This document shows, piece by piece, positions 51,526-60,300 of a stretch of 64,000 nucleotides of DNA (positions are counted from its first letter, which is position 1; each line of letters opens with the position of its first letter). A model generated the notes under the pieces. It was given only the letters and a program-made list of their open reading frames with translations, made no database searches and was not told where the DNA came from. Made by a program: the position numbers and the translations under genes. Source of the DNA: Tepidimicrobium xylanilyticum. GTDB lineage: Bacteria; Bacillota; Clostridia; Tissierellales; Tepidimicrobiaceae. The DNA is taken from the NCBI RefSeq assembly GCF_900106765.1, contig NZ_FNNG01000013.1:1-64000 (forward strand), read 5' to 3'.

Positions 51526-52233
51526 ATGAGATTGCAAAAATATATAGCTCAAGCGGGAATAACCTCAAGGAGAAAAGCAGAAGAACTAATTTTACAGGGG
51601 AGGGTTAAAGTAAATGACCAAGTAATAAAAGAATTGGGAACTAAAGTGGATCCTAAAAAGGATATAGTTAAAGTTGATAATAAGATAGTAAAGCTAGAAG
51701 GAAAAAAAATATATATAATGTTAAATAAACCTGTAGGTTATGTGACAACTGTTAAAGGTCACCCAGATGATAAAATAATAATGGATTTAATTGAAGGAAT
51801 AGATGCAAGAATATTCCCTATTGGGAGACTTGATAAGGATACTTCTGGATTGCTTCTATTAACTAATGATGGCAATTTAGCTTATAAATTGACTCATCCA
51901 AAATATGAAGTGCAAAAAAAATATTTAGCATTAGTCGAAGGTATACCAAATAGTAAGAAATTAAACAAGTTTAGAAAGGGTTTAATGATTGAAGGAAGAA
52001 AGACTGCCAGAGCCTATGTAAAAATTGTAAAAAGTTATGGAAATAGATCTTTGTTGGAAATAGCGATTCATGAAGGAAGAAATAGACAGGTTAGAAAAAT
52101 GTGTGAATACATAAGACATCCAGTAATAAATTTAAAAAGAATTGCAATAGGGAAGTTGGAATTGGGAGATTTAGAAGTTGGAAAATGGAGACATTTAACT
52201 GATAAGGAAATTAAGTATCTAAAATCCCTCTAG
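51526..52233 (+). CDS. rluB: rRNA pseudouridine synthase RluB
   Basis: A 235-residue enzyme with an N-terminal S4 domain (RLQKYIAQAGITSRRKAEEL) and an RsuA/RluB catalytic domain with Asp in GRLDKDTSGLLLLTNDG, and HEGRNRQVRKMCEYI. It modifies 23S rRNA. Its place near scpAB is conserved in Firmicutes. GAGGGAGG precedes the ATG. Confidence 0.93.
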   Translation: MRLQKYIAQAGITSRRKAEELILQGRVKVNDQVIKELGTKVDPKKDIVKVDNKIVKLEGKKIYIMLNKPVGYVTTVKGHPDDKIIMDLIEGIDARIFPIGRLDKDTSGLLLLTNDGNLAYKLTHPKYEVQKKYLALVEGIPNSKKLNKFRKGLMIEGRKTARAYVKIVKSYGNRSLLEIAIHEGRNRQVRKMCEYIRHPVINLKRIAIGKLELGDLEVGKWRHLTDKEIKYLKSL

Positions 52234-52315
52234 AACAATGGTATGATATGATTTTTATAAGCAACTTTATTTTTTATTATATATTAACTATAATGAACAT
52301 GGGAGTGATGCTTTA

Positions 52316-52726
52316 TTGATAACGTTAACCCAAATTGATAAGGAGGATATTGATGCTGTTAATACTGTTTTAGTGGATAATAAAATAAAAGATGATTTGA
52401 CTGAGGGAATTATATATGTGTTAAGATCTAGACAAAATATAATAGGAGTTGGAAAGGTATCCATTGTTGAGAGTTACGGAATATTGAAGTATATAGTAGT
52501 AAATGAAACCTATAGGGGTTCTAACTATGGAGAGAGTATTTTGAGAGGGCTATTATTTAAATGTCAATCTATGGGTATCAATAAAGTGTATTATCATAAT
52601 TATGATATTTATTTAGAGAAAATTGGATTCAAGCATAATGATTCTTTGAAAGAGGAATTCCCACTAATTTTGAAAATAAACGATTTTTTTAATAAATCTT
52701 GTTATGGTGAGGTTTATGAGATTTGA
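52316..52726 (+). CDS. GNAT family N-acetyltransferase
   Basis: A 136-residue GNAT-fold protein. YIVVNETYRGSNYGESILRG carries the R/Q-x-x-G-x-G/A-type acetyl-CoA loop in weak form (RGSNYG). YLEKIGFKH is the usual final strand. The substrate is unknown. Start is TTG 52316 after GGGAGTGATG. It overlaps the methyltransferase gene by 11 bases. Confidence 0.75.
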   Translation: MITLTQIDKEDIDAVNTVLVDNKIKDDLTEGIIYVLRSRQNIIGVGKVSIVESYGILKYIVVNETYRGSNYGESILRGLLFKCQSMGINKVYYHNYDIYLEKIGFKHNDSLKEEFPLILKINDFFNKSCYGEVYEI

Positions 52727-53285
52727 ATATTTTAATAATGCTGTAGATCTAGCAAAGAAGTTAATGTGCTTTTATGTAAAAGAAGGTTATAGGGTTTGTG
52801 ACTGCACGGTAGGAAATGGGAACGATACTGTTTTACTGGCAAAGTTGGTAGGGGAAAGTGGAAAAGTCTATGGTTTTGATATTCAATCTGTAGCTTTGAA
52901 TATAACTAGGGAAAAACTCTATAATGAAAATCTAGAAAATAGGGTGATCCTTATTGAGGATGGTCATGAAAATATAGACAAGCATGTTAATGAAAATATA
53001 AATTTTGCTATATATAATCTAGGTTATTTGCCAGGTGGAAATAAAAAGATAAAGACTAATGTTAATACTACCTTAATAAGTTTAGAAAAATCTTTATCCC
53101 TTTTAAAAAGTAATGGATTACTACTAGTAACTTGTTATACTGGTCACGAAGGAGGCATTGAAGAGAAAGAAGGGGTAATGAATTTTTTAAGAAGCCTTCG
53201 TCAAAATGAATATCATGTTATAGAATTCAATTTTTTAAATCAAAAGAACTATCCGCCAACATTATATGGCGTTGAAAAATTATAA
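52716..53285 (+). CDS. Class I SAM-dependent methyltransferase (YtqB family)
   Basis: A 189-residue methyltransferase of the YtqB/rRNA methylase-like family. It has VCDCTVGNGNDTVLLAKLVG for AdoMet binding, VYGFDIQ, and the motif IYNLGYLPGGNKKI in the catalytic position, followed by TCYTGHEGG. YtqB-type enzymes methylate tRNA wobble uridine derivatives. ATG 52716 with GGTGAGG is preferred over 52704. Confidence 0.88.
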   Translation: MRFEYFNNAVDLAKKLMCFYVKEGYRVCDCTVGNGNDTVLLAKLVGESGKVYGFDIQSVALNITREKLYNENLENRVILIEDGHENIDKHVNENINFAIYNLGYLPGGNKKIKTNVNTTLISLEKSLSLLKSNGLLLVTCYTGHEGGIEEKEGVMNFLRSLRQNEYHVIEFNFLNQKNYPPTLYGVEKL

Positions 53286-53299
53286 TGGGAGGGGTTTTA

Positions 53300-54697
53300 A
53301 TGGCAGGAGTAAAAATAACTGATACTACATTAAGAGATGCACATCAGTCATTAATTGCTACTAGGATGAAAACTGAGGATATGCTACCAATAGCTGAAAA
53401 ACTAGATAAAATTGGATTTCATTCTCTTGAAGTGTGGGGAGGAGCTACTTTTGACAGTTGTTTGAGATTTTTGAAAGAAGATCCTTGGGAGAGATTAAGA
53501 TCTTTAAGGAAAGCTTTTAAAAATACTAAATTACAGATGTTATTAAGAGGGCAAAATCTATTAGGATATAAGCATTATCCCGATGATATAGTTGAAATGT
53601 TTATAAAAAAATCTATAGAAAATGGAATTGACATTATCAGAATATTTGATGCGCTAAACGACCCTCGAAATATTAAAAAATCTATAGAATTTACTAAGAA
53701 ATATGGAGGACAGGCACAAGCAGCTATCTCATATACTACCAGTCCAGTTCATAACAATGAATATTATATAAAATTAAGTATTGAGTTTGAAAAAATGGGA
53801 GCAGATTCAATTTGCATAAAGGATATGTCTGGAATATTGATGCCTTACGAAGCTGAAAAGCTTGTAAGGGGTCTTAAAGAAAATATATCATTACCAATTC
53901 AAATTCACTCTCACTTTACTAGTGGAATAGCAAATCAAACTTATATGAAAGCAATTGAAGCAGGTGCAGATATTATAGATACAGCCATATCACCTTTAGG
54001 AATGGGTACTAGTCAACCAGCAACTGAATCAATGGTGGCGTCGCTACAAGGATCGCCTTATTACCCGGATATAAATATGGACTTATTATTAGAAGTTAGC
54101 GACTATTTTAAGCAGTTAAGGGATAGATATTTAAAGGAAGGATTACTAAGCGAGAAGGTGCTAAATGTGGATGTTAGAACTTTAAGATATCAAATACCTG
54201 GTGGAATGCTTTCAAATCTCGTTTCTCAATTAAATAGTCAGGGAGCATTAGATAAATTTGAGGAAGTGTTAGAGGAAGTCCCTAAAGTTAGAGAGGATTT
54301 AGGATATCCGCCTTTGGTTACTCCTATGAGTCAAATGGTTGGGACTACAGCAGTATTTAATGTATTATTAGGTGAGAGATATAAAATGGTTCCAAAAGAG
54401 ACTAAAAACTATGTTAAAGGATTATATGGGAAACCAGCTGTACCTATAAAAGAAGAGATAAAAAAGAAGATTATTGGAGATGAAGAAGTATTTGCTGGCA
54501 GACCTGCAGATTTGTTAGAGCCCGAGTTAGATAAGTTGAGGAAAGAAATTAAAGAGTATATAGAACAAGAAGAAGATGTATTAACCTACGCATTGTTCCC
54601 ACAAGTTGCTCTTGATTTTTTCAAACATAGACAAGTGGAGAAGTATAAAATAGATGTTAGCTTATTAGACGAAGAATTCAGTGTTTATCCAGTATAA
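53300..54697 (+). CDS. Oxaloacetate decarboxylase / pyruvate carboxylase alpha-type carboxyltransferase
   Basis: A 465-residue biotin-dependent carboxyltransferase. It begins VKITDTTLRDAHQSLIATRM, has LRGQNLLGYKHYPDD, the metal-site region ICIKDMSGIL and PIQIHSHFTSGIANQTY, and ends in a conserved PYC/OadA helical domain. The C-terminal biotinyl domain is absent, and no biotin carrier, biotin carboxylase or membrane subunit is adjacent, so partners must be elsewhere. GGGAGGGG precedes ATG 53300. Confidence 0.9.
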   Translation: MAGVKITDTTLRDAHQSLIATRMKTEDMLPIAEKLDKIGFHSLEVWGGATFDSCLRFLKEDPWERLRSLRKAFKNTKLQMLLRGQNLLGYKHYPDDIVEMFIKKSIENGIDIIRIFDALNDPRNIKKSIEFTKKYGGQAQAAISYTTSPVHNNEYYIKLSIEFEKMGADSICIKDMSGILMPYEAEKLVRGLKENISLPIQIHSHFTSGIANQTYMKAIEAGADIIDTAISPLGMGTSQPATESMVASLQGSPYYPDINMDLLLEVSDYFKQLRDRYLKEGLLSEKVLNVDVRTLRYQIPGGMLSNLVSQLNSQGALDKFEEVLEEVPKVREDLGYPPLVTPMSQMVGTTAVFNVLLGERYKMVPKETKNYVKGLYGKPAVPIKEEIKKKIIGDEEVFAGRPADLLEPELDKLRKEIKEYIEQEEDVLTYALFPQVALDFFKHRQVEKYKIDVSLLDEEFSVYPV

Positions 54698-54701
54698 AAC
54701 A

Positions 54702-54724
54702 AGCCCGAAAAGGGGCTGTTTTTT
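54702..54724 (+). terminator. Rho-independent terminator
   Basis: AGCCC (54702-54706) pairs with GGGCT (54713-54717) and is followed by G and a T-run. It separates the carboxyltransferase from the kor operon. Confidence 0.8.
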
Positions 54725-54784
54725 TCTAAATAATGAAATAAAACTTGCAAATTTAATTAAGTTAGTAAAAATATGAAATAATTC

Positions 54785-54813
54785 TTGCATGAATAGTATA
54801 ATTTTGTTATTAT
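54785..54813 (+). promoter_or_regulatory. Probable promoter of the korDABC operon
   Basis: TTGCAT (54785-54790), a 17-base spacer and TATTAT (54808-54813), which overlaps a TATAAT at 54811. It lies about 37 bases before the ferredoxin start. Confidence 0.55.
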
Positions 54814-54849
54814 AATAGTAGAAAAAATCACAATAAGGGGGAGCATTCA

Positions 54850-55053
54850 TTGAAAATAGTTGAAAAGCTTAATGTGGAAATAGAGCTATGCAAAGGATGC
54901 GGTATATGTGTTGCTTTTTGTCCTAAAGATGTACTTGAAATAAAAAACGGAAAAATACATATTAAGGATTTAAGTGCATGTATTCAGTGCGGTCAATGTG
55001 AATTGAGATGTCCTGATTATGCTATTTATTTAGGAGGTAAATCAAATGCCTAA
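54850..55053 (+). CDS. korD: 2-oxoacid:ferredoxin oxidoreductase delta (ferredoxin) subunit
   Basis: A 67-residue protein with two 4Fe-4S motifs, CKGCGICVAFCP and CIQCGQCELRCP. It passes electrons from the catalytic subunits to external ferredoxin. Start is TTG 54850 after AAGGGGGAG. It overlaps the alpha subunit gene by 8 bases. Confidence 0.9.
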   Translation: MKIVEKLNVEIELCKGCGICVAFCPKDVLEIKNGKIHIKDLSACIQCGQCELRCPDYAIYLGGKSNA

Positions 55054-56188
55054 AAACAATGTAAAATTAATGCAAGGAAATGAAGCTTGCGTTGAAGGTG
55101 CTATAGTTGCTGGTATGAAATTCTTTGCAGGTTATCCAATTACCCCTTCAACAGAGATTGCAGAAATCTCAGCTGCTAGATTGCCTAAAATTGGTGGGAA
55201 ATTTATACAAATGGAAGATGAGATTGCAAGCGTAAGTGCCATTATAGGAGCTTCTTTAGCTGGTAAGAAATCCATGACTGCAACTAGCGGCCCAGGATTT
55301 TCTCTTAAACAAGAAGGCATTGGCTATGCTATTATGGCAGAAGTTCCATGTGTAATTGTAAATGTTCAAAGGGGAGGACCAAGTACAGGGTTGCCGACTT
55401 CACCAGCACAGGGAGATATTATGCAAGCTAGATGGGGGACTCATGGTGAGCATTCTATTATTGCATTATATCCATCTACAGTAAAGGAAATATTTGATAC
55501 TACTATTAAAGCTTTTAATTTGTCTGAAAAATATCGAACCCCAGTTATACTATTGATGGATGAAGTAATTGGTCATATGAGAGAAAAAATAGAAATGCCT
55601 AATGCAGATGAAATAAAAATATATAATAGAAAAGAGCCAACTTCTACTCCTGAAGAATATAAACCTTATGAGGTTAAACAAGGAGATATAGTACCTGAAA
55701 TGGCAAGTTTTGGTAAAGGATATAGGTATCATGTTACTGGTTTAGTACATGGGAAAAATGGATTCCCTACTAATGATAAGGAAATTGCTGAAAAGCTGAT
55801 AAGAAGGCTAGTTAATAAGATAGAAGAAAACAAAGATGACATAGTTGAGTATGAGGAATATAGACTGGAAGACGCAGATGAAGCCATAATAGCCTATGGA
55901 GCAACAGCAAGGTCAGCAAAATCCGCTGTAGACAAATTAAGAGAAAGTGGCAGGAATATTGGTTTATTTAGACCTATAACTATTTGGCCAATTGCAGACA
56001 AGCAAATAAATAAATTAGCAAAAAGTGTTAAGAGAATAACCGTCGTTGAAATGAACATGGGCCAATATTTTGAAGTAATAGACAGAATTGCTGGGAAGTA
56101 TACTAGCGTTGAAAGTTACGGACGAGTAAATGGAGAATTAATTAATCCAGAGGAGATTATCTCATTCATAGAAAGCAGGAGGGGTTAA
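55046..56188 (+). CDS. korA: 2-oxoacid:ferredoxin oxidoreductase alpha subunit
   Basis: A 380-residue subunit, starting with EGAIVAGMKFFAGYPITPST, then QMEDEIASVSAIIGASLAGK and TSGPGFSLKQEGIGYA. This domain layout is that of the 2-oxoglutarate (Kor) group, although the related Vor enzymes for branched-chain oxoacids cannot be excluded. It oxidatively decarboxylates the 2-oxoacid with CoA, with reduced ferredoxin as product. Confidence 0.92.
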   Translation: MPKNNVKLMQGNEACVEGAIVAGMKFFAGYPITPSTEIAEISAARLPKIGGKFIQMEDEIASVSAIIGASLAGKKSMTATSGPGFSLKQEGIGYAIMAEVPCVIVNVQRGGPSTGLPTSPAQGDIMQARWGTHGEHSIIALYPSTVKEIFDTTIKAFNLSEKYRTPVILLMDEVIGHMREKIEMPNADEIKIYNRKEPTSTPEEYKPYEVKQGDIVPEMASFGKGYRYHVTGLVHGKNGFPTNDKEIAEKLIRRLVNKIEENKDDIVEYEEYRLEDADEAIIAYGATARSAKSAVDKLRESGRNIGLFRPITIWPIADKQINKLAKSVKRITVVEMNMGQYFEVIDRIAGKYTSVESYGRVNGELINPEEIISFIESRRG

Positions 56189-56189
56189 T

Positions 56190-57011
56190 GTGGCTAGCCA
56201 TTTAATTGAAAAATATTTTAGAACGGAGACTTTACCTCACATTTGGTGTCCCGGTTGTGGAAATGGTACAGTAACTAGAGCTATAGTCAAGGCAATTGAT
56301 AATATTGGGTTAGACCAAAATGATGTATGTATAGTTTCTGGTATCGGATGTTCCTCTAGGGCGTCTGGATATCTAGACTTTAATACTGTTCATACTACTC
56401 ATGGAAGGGCTTTAGCTTTTGCTACGGGGATTAAATTAGCAAATCCTAAACTTAATGTAATAGTTATAACAGGAGATGGCGATTGTGCTGCAATTGGTGG
56501 AAACCACTTAATTCATGCAGCTAGAAGAAATATCGATATTACCACAATTGTATTTAATAATAATATATATGGCATGACTGGAGGTCAATATTCACCAACT
56601 ACACCCACAGGTGATATAGGAACTACTGCACCTTTTGGCAATATTGATCCTAATTTTGATCTATGTGATTTAGCCATAGCTGCAGGGGCAACTTATGTTA
56701 GTAGGGCCTCATTATATAATCCTAACATGATAATCAAACAGGTGGAGGAAGGAATTAAGAATAAAGGGTTTTCATTTATTGAAACTATCACGACTTGCCC
56801 TACTTACTATGGTAGAAAGAATAAAAAGGGCGATGGGGTAGATATGATCAAATATTTAAAAGAAAGAACGATAAACAAGACTGCTTATGATAAGCTCCCT
56901 GAAGAAAAAAGGGCTGGTAAAATTGTTGTTGGAGAAATTTATAGGGGAGAAAGACCAGAATTTACAAAGCAATATGAAAAGATTATAGAATCTTTTAAAG
57001 GGGAGATTTAA
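56190..57011 (+). CDS. korB: 2-oxoacid:ferredoxin oxidoreductase beta subunit
   Basis: A 273-residue thiamine-diphosphate-binding subunit. It has HIWCPGCGNGTVTRAIV, GIGCSSRASGY, and the TPP motif from GDGDCAAIGGNHLIHAARRN to FNNNIYGMTGGQ. Cys residues near 20 and 58 are conserved in the family. Start is GTG 56190, one base after korA stops. Confidence 0.93.
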   Translation: MASHLIEKYFRTETLPHIWCPGCGNGTVTRAIVKAIDNIGLDQNDVCIVSGIGCSSRASGYLDFNTVHTTHGRALAFATGIKLANPKLNVIVITGDGDCAAIGGNHLIHAARRNIDITTIVFNNNIYGMTGGQYSPTTPTGDIGTTAPFGNIDPNFDLCDLAIAAGATYVSRASLYNPNMIIKQVEEGIKNKGFSFIETITTCPTYYGRKNKKGDGVDMIKYLKERTINKTAYDKLPEEKRAGKIVVGEIYRGERPEFTKQYEKIIESFKGEI

Positions 57012-57012
57012 T

Positions 57013-57546
57013 ATGATTCATCAAGAGTTTAGATTAAGCGGTTCAGGGGGGCAGGGATTAATTTTAGCTGGAATAATTTTAGCTGAAGCAGCATTATACG
57101 ATGGTAAAAACGTGGTCCAGTCTCAATCCTATGGACCTGAAGCAAGGGGGGGCGCTAGTAAGGCGGAAGTCATAATTTCAGATAGTATTATAAACTATCC
57201 AAAGGTAGATAAATGTGATGTATTATTGGCCTTAACTGAAAGCGCTTGTAATAAATATATCAATTCTTTAAAAGAAGGCGGAACATTGATAATAGATGAT
57301 TCGATTGCTAATAAGCCTAATAGAAAGGATATAAAGATATATTCTGTTCCTATACTGGATACTGCAACTAATAAGTTAGGAAAACCTATGGTAGCAAATA
57401 TTGTAGCTTTAGGAAGCATTTACGAATTGACAAATGTAGTAAGCAAAGAATCATTAGAAAAAGCAGTATTAAACAGAGTACCACGAGGCACTGAAGATTT
57501 GAATAAAAAAGCACTAGAAGAAGGTTTTAATTTAATAAAAAATTGA
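57013..57546 (+). CDS. korC: 2-oxoacid:ferredoxin oxidoreductase gamma subunit
   Basis: A 177-residue subunit with the CoA-binding gamma domain: RLSGSGGQGLILAGIILAEA, QSQSYGPEARGGASKAEVII, then DVLLALTESACNKY. It completes the four-subunit enzyme and is followed by an RpiR regulator. Confidence 0.93.
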   Translation: MIHQEFRLSGSGGQGLILAGIILAEAALYDGKNVVQSQSYGPEARGGASKAEVIISDSIINYPKVDKCDVLLALTESACNKYINSLKEGGTLIIDDSIANKPNRKDIKIYSVPILDTATNKLGKPMVANIVALGSIYELTNVVSKESLEKAVLNRVPRGTEDLNKKALEEGFNLIKN

Positions 57547-57560
57547 AAAGGGTAGATCAT

Positions 57561-58451
57561 ATGGATAAACATATTGATTTAATAAAGGTAATACAAAATA
57601 GTTTTCCACGTTTAAGTAAAGGACAAAAATTAATAGCAGAATTCATTATGCATAATTATGATAGAGCCGCTTTCATGACTGCTGCAGTTCTAGGCGATGC
57701 AGTAGGGGTAAGTGAATCTACCGTAGTTAGGTTCGCAAATACATTAGGATATAATGGATATAGGGAGTTACAAAAGGAGTTACAAGAGTTAGTAAAAAAT
57801 AAGTTGACTACCGTTCAAAGAATTTCTTTAAGTTCTAATTTTACAGATTATGAAAATGCTTTAAAGCAGGTATTAAAAAAGGATATGGATAATATCGAAA
57901 AAACTATTCATGAAATAGATTATATTGCTTTTCAAAAGGCTATAGAAATAACCTTAAAAGCAAATAATGTATATGTTCTTGGTCTTAGAAGTTCATCCTT
58001 TTTAGCCGGTTACTTAGGTTTTTACTTAAACTTTTTACTTAATAACGTCAAAGTAGTAACTGCTGGTCCTAGTGATGTATTCGAACAATTATTAAAAGCA
58101 ACAGATAAAGATGTTGTTATTGGAATAAGCTATCCTAGGTATTCTAACCGGACCCTAGAAGCATTAGATTACGCCAAGGAAAAAGGATGTAAAATAATAG
58201 GTATTACCGACAGTTTACTATCCCCAGCTGCACAATATGCAGATGTTACATTGATTGCTACTAGCAATATGCTATCTTTCGTTGATTCTCTTGTAGCTCC
58301 TATGAGTTTAATAAATGCTTTTATAATTGCCTTAGGTACTGAAAGAAAAGAAGATACTACTTCATACTTTGAAGATTTAGAAAAGATATGGAAGAAGCAC
58401 AATGTTTATAGTACGAAAAATAGCAGTATTAATGATATTAATAATTTTTAA
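57561..58451 (+). CDS. RpiR/MurR family transcriptional regulator
   Basis: A 296-residue regulator with an N-terminal HTH_6 domain (SFPRLSKGQKLIAEFIMHNY, GVSESTVVRFANTLGYNGY) and a C-terminal SIS sugar-phosphate-binding domain (VYVLGLRSSSFLAGYLGFY, VVIGISYPRYSNRTLEALDY). ATG 57561 with AAAGGG is preferred; a TTG at 57543 overlaps korC. Because it follows korC by 14 bases, it may report a metabolite to the kor operon, though its ligand is unknown. Confidence 0.9.
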   Translation: MDKHIDLIKVIQNSFPRLSKGQKLIAEFIMHNYDRAAFMTAAVLGDAVGVSESTVVRFANTLGYNGYRELQKELQELVKNKLTTVQRISLSSNFTDYENALKQVLKKDMDNIEKTIHEIDYIAFQKAIEITLKANNVYVLGLRSSSFLAGYLGFYLNFLLNNVKVVTAGPSDVFEQLLKATDKDVVIGISYPRYSNRTLEALDYAKEKGCKIIGITDSLLSPAAQYADVTLIATSNMLSFVDSLVAPMSLINAFIIALGTERKEDTTSYFEDLEKIWKKHNVYSTKNSSINDINNF

Positions 58452-58482
58452 AACTACCATTTACACATGGTAGTTTTTCTTT
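58451..58482 (+). terminator. Rho-independent terminator after the rpiR-type gene
   Basis: AAACTACCAT (58451-58460) pairs with ATGGTAGTTT (58467-58476) with loop TTACAC, followed by TTCTTT. Confidence 0.9.
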
Positions 58483-58609
58483 ATGTGTCTTGTATAACTA
58501 ACACATATGATTTTATCATAATTGATATATTAATAAAAACCAAAAAATCAAAAAATAACATCAAAACTATTTATCTTTACTATATAATCATACTCATTTA
58601 TAGAAAATT

Positions 58610-58638
58610 TTGCAGAAATATGGGAAATATTGTATAAT
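58610..58638 (+). promoter_or_regulatory. Sigma-A promoter
   Basis: TTGCAG (58610-58615), a 17-base spacer and TATAAT (58633-58638). It lies 31 bases before the next ATG. The remaining 130 bases upstream hold nothing else that I recognise. Confidence 0.75.
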
Positions 58639-58668
58639 ATACAAAAAAAGAAAAGGGGGAATTTAATC

Positions 58669-59319
58669 ATGAAAAATTTTGTAAAAGGATTTTTAGTGGC
58701 TACATTGATTTTTGCTGTAACTTTAACTGGGTTTGCAGCCAGTAAAAAGCAAACTATTGAGGTTGAACTAAATCCTGCTACTATTTATGTGGAGGGTGAG
58801 TTGAAAGAAGTTGACCACTTCATTTACAAAGGAACTACCTATGTTCCGTTACGAGCATTGTCTGAGGCATTAGGTGTAGAAGTAAGTTGGGATGGTGAGG
58901 AAAAAGTTATTGATTTATATTATTTAGAACCTCGTGAATATAGCATACTGACTTTTGCAGGAGTAGCATTAACATCGATAACAGATATGGATGGTAGTTT
59001 GGATAATGTATTTGAGGAAATAAAAGAGGATATCACAAGATTTTTAAATGATTTGGAAGCGTTAGATTTAGCCAATAATCATATGGATGTAGATACTTTT
59101 ATAGAGCTGCAGGATAGGAGATCAGAAATAGAGGATAGACTTTACACGGAATCGTTGAATGTAAGTTATAGAACCCCAATTTACTATACACTTGAAGTTT
59201 TAGACAATATAGAAATGGCTCTTATTAGATCAAGGCATGGTGAAAATCCTGAGAGAATAAGAAATAATTTGGAGAAGGCTAAAGAGTATGTTGAGTTTTT
59301 ATCCGTGTTAGGGTTTTAG
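58669..59319 (+). CDS. Secreted copper-amine-oxidase-N-domain protein
   Basis: A 216-residue exported protein. The signal peptide (about 1-25, VKGFLVATLIFAVTLTGFAA) is followed by one stalk-type domain (about 30-85): ATIYVEGELKEVDHFIYKGT, TYVPLRALSEALGVEVSWDG and VIDLYY. This domain is a surface module in Clostridia and not an oxidase. The C-terminal 120 residues are helical and acidic with no known match. AAAGGGGGA precedes ATG 58669. It stands alone under its own promoter. Confidence 0.85.
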   Translation: MKNFVKGFLVATLIFAVTLTGFAASKKQTIEVELNPATIYVEGELKEVDHFIYKGTTYVPLRALSEALGVEVSWDGEEKVIDLYYLEPREYSILTFAGVALTSITDMDGSLDNVFEEIKEDITRFLNDLEALDLANNHMDVDTFIELQDRRSEIEDRLYTESLNVSYRTPIYYTLEVLDNIEMALIRSRHGENPERIRNNLEKAKEYVEFLSVLGF

Positions 59320-59337
59320 TGGTAAGGATGTGGTTTA

Positions 59338-59427
59338 ATGTCTGTAAGATTTGCAAGGTCTGGGTTTAATATAATAAAAGATCATAATGAGTTGATTAAT
59401 AGAGGTAAACAGCAAGAATATTTTTGA
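59338..59427 (+). CDS. Possible small peptide
   Basis: A 29-codon ORF (begins MSVRFARSGFNII, ends QQEYF) starts 18 bases after the previous gene, with GGATGTGG about 5 bases before the ATG. No family is recognised. The 180 bases that follow to the next gene show no other feature. It may be only a chance ORF. Confidence 0.3.
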   Translation: MSVRFARSGFNIIKDHNELINRGKQQEYF

Positions 59428-59606
59428 TATCCTTCAAACTTTCCATAGTAATAATAAAATTCTTAATTATTGTATTTTTAATACTTAAGTGATACAATCT
59501 TTCATATAACAATTCATCCTTCAAAAACATTGTAACATTGAGAATGTTAGAGTCCTCAATTTTCATTTTAGTTTACAGGACATAAATCACTTACAGGAGG
59601 TATCAC

Positions 59607-60230
59607 ATGAAAAAAATATATTTGGTAAGACATGGTGAATCTGAATGGAATACCATCAAAAAAATTCAAGGACAAAATGATATTGCCCTCACAGCTAAAG
59701 GCATAAAACAAGCTCAATTAATAGGAAAAAGATTAAAATATGAAAAAATAGATATAATTTATTCTAGCGATTTAATTAGAGCCTATAAAACTGCTCAAAT
59801 TATTGGTGAAAATCTAAATTTAGATGTAATTCCAATGGAGGAATTTAGAGAGATAAATTTTGGTATTTGGGAAGGGCTATCTACCGAGGAATTGATGAAA
59901 AACTATGAAGAAGAAATGATTTTATGGATGACAGCTCCAGAAAAATTTTATGTAAATAAGGCTGAAACATTGAAAGAACTGCAGGAAAGAGCAATGAATG
60001 GGATTAATAAAATTATCCATCAAGATTTTGAAAATGTACTTATTGTCTCCCATAGTGCAACTATAAAAACTATTATTTTAGGGTTGTTGGATATTAGTTT
60101 AAGCAATTTTAAAAACTTGACAATAAGCAATGTCGGCCTATCGATAATAGAAATAAGGGAGTATAATAAGGTACTGAAATTATTAAATGATACTAATCAC
60201 TTGAAAAGTATTGAACTAAACGAAAAATAA
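59607..60230 (+). CDS. Histidine phosphatase family protein
   Basis: A 207-residue phosphoglycerate-mutase-like phosphatase. IYLVRHGESEWNTIKKIQGQ carries the RHG motif with the phosphorylated His, and SHSATIKTII the second His. EFREINFGIWEGLSTEEL is typical of cofactor-independent small phosphatases such as alpha-ribazole phosphatase (CobC) or PhoE. No cobalamin gene is near, so the substrate is open. AGGAGG precedes the ATG. Confidence 0.9.
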   Translation: MKKIYLVRHGESEWNTIKKIQGQNDIALTAKGIKQAQLIGKRLKYEKIDIIYSSDLIRAYKTAQIIGENLNLDVIPMEEFREINFGIWEGLSTEELMKNYEEEMILWMTAPEKFYVNKAETLKELQERAMNGINKIIHQDFENVLIVSHSATIKTIILGLLDISLSNFKNLTISNVGLSIIEIREYNKVLKLLNDTNHLKSIELNEK

Positions 60231-60300
60231 TTGTTAAAACTACCAAGCAAACAGTCATATGAAAAAATACAGCTATGAAATAATCAGGAGGTAAATAAGT

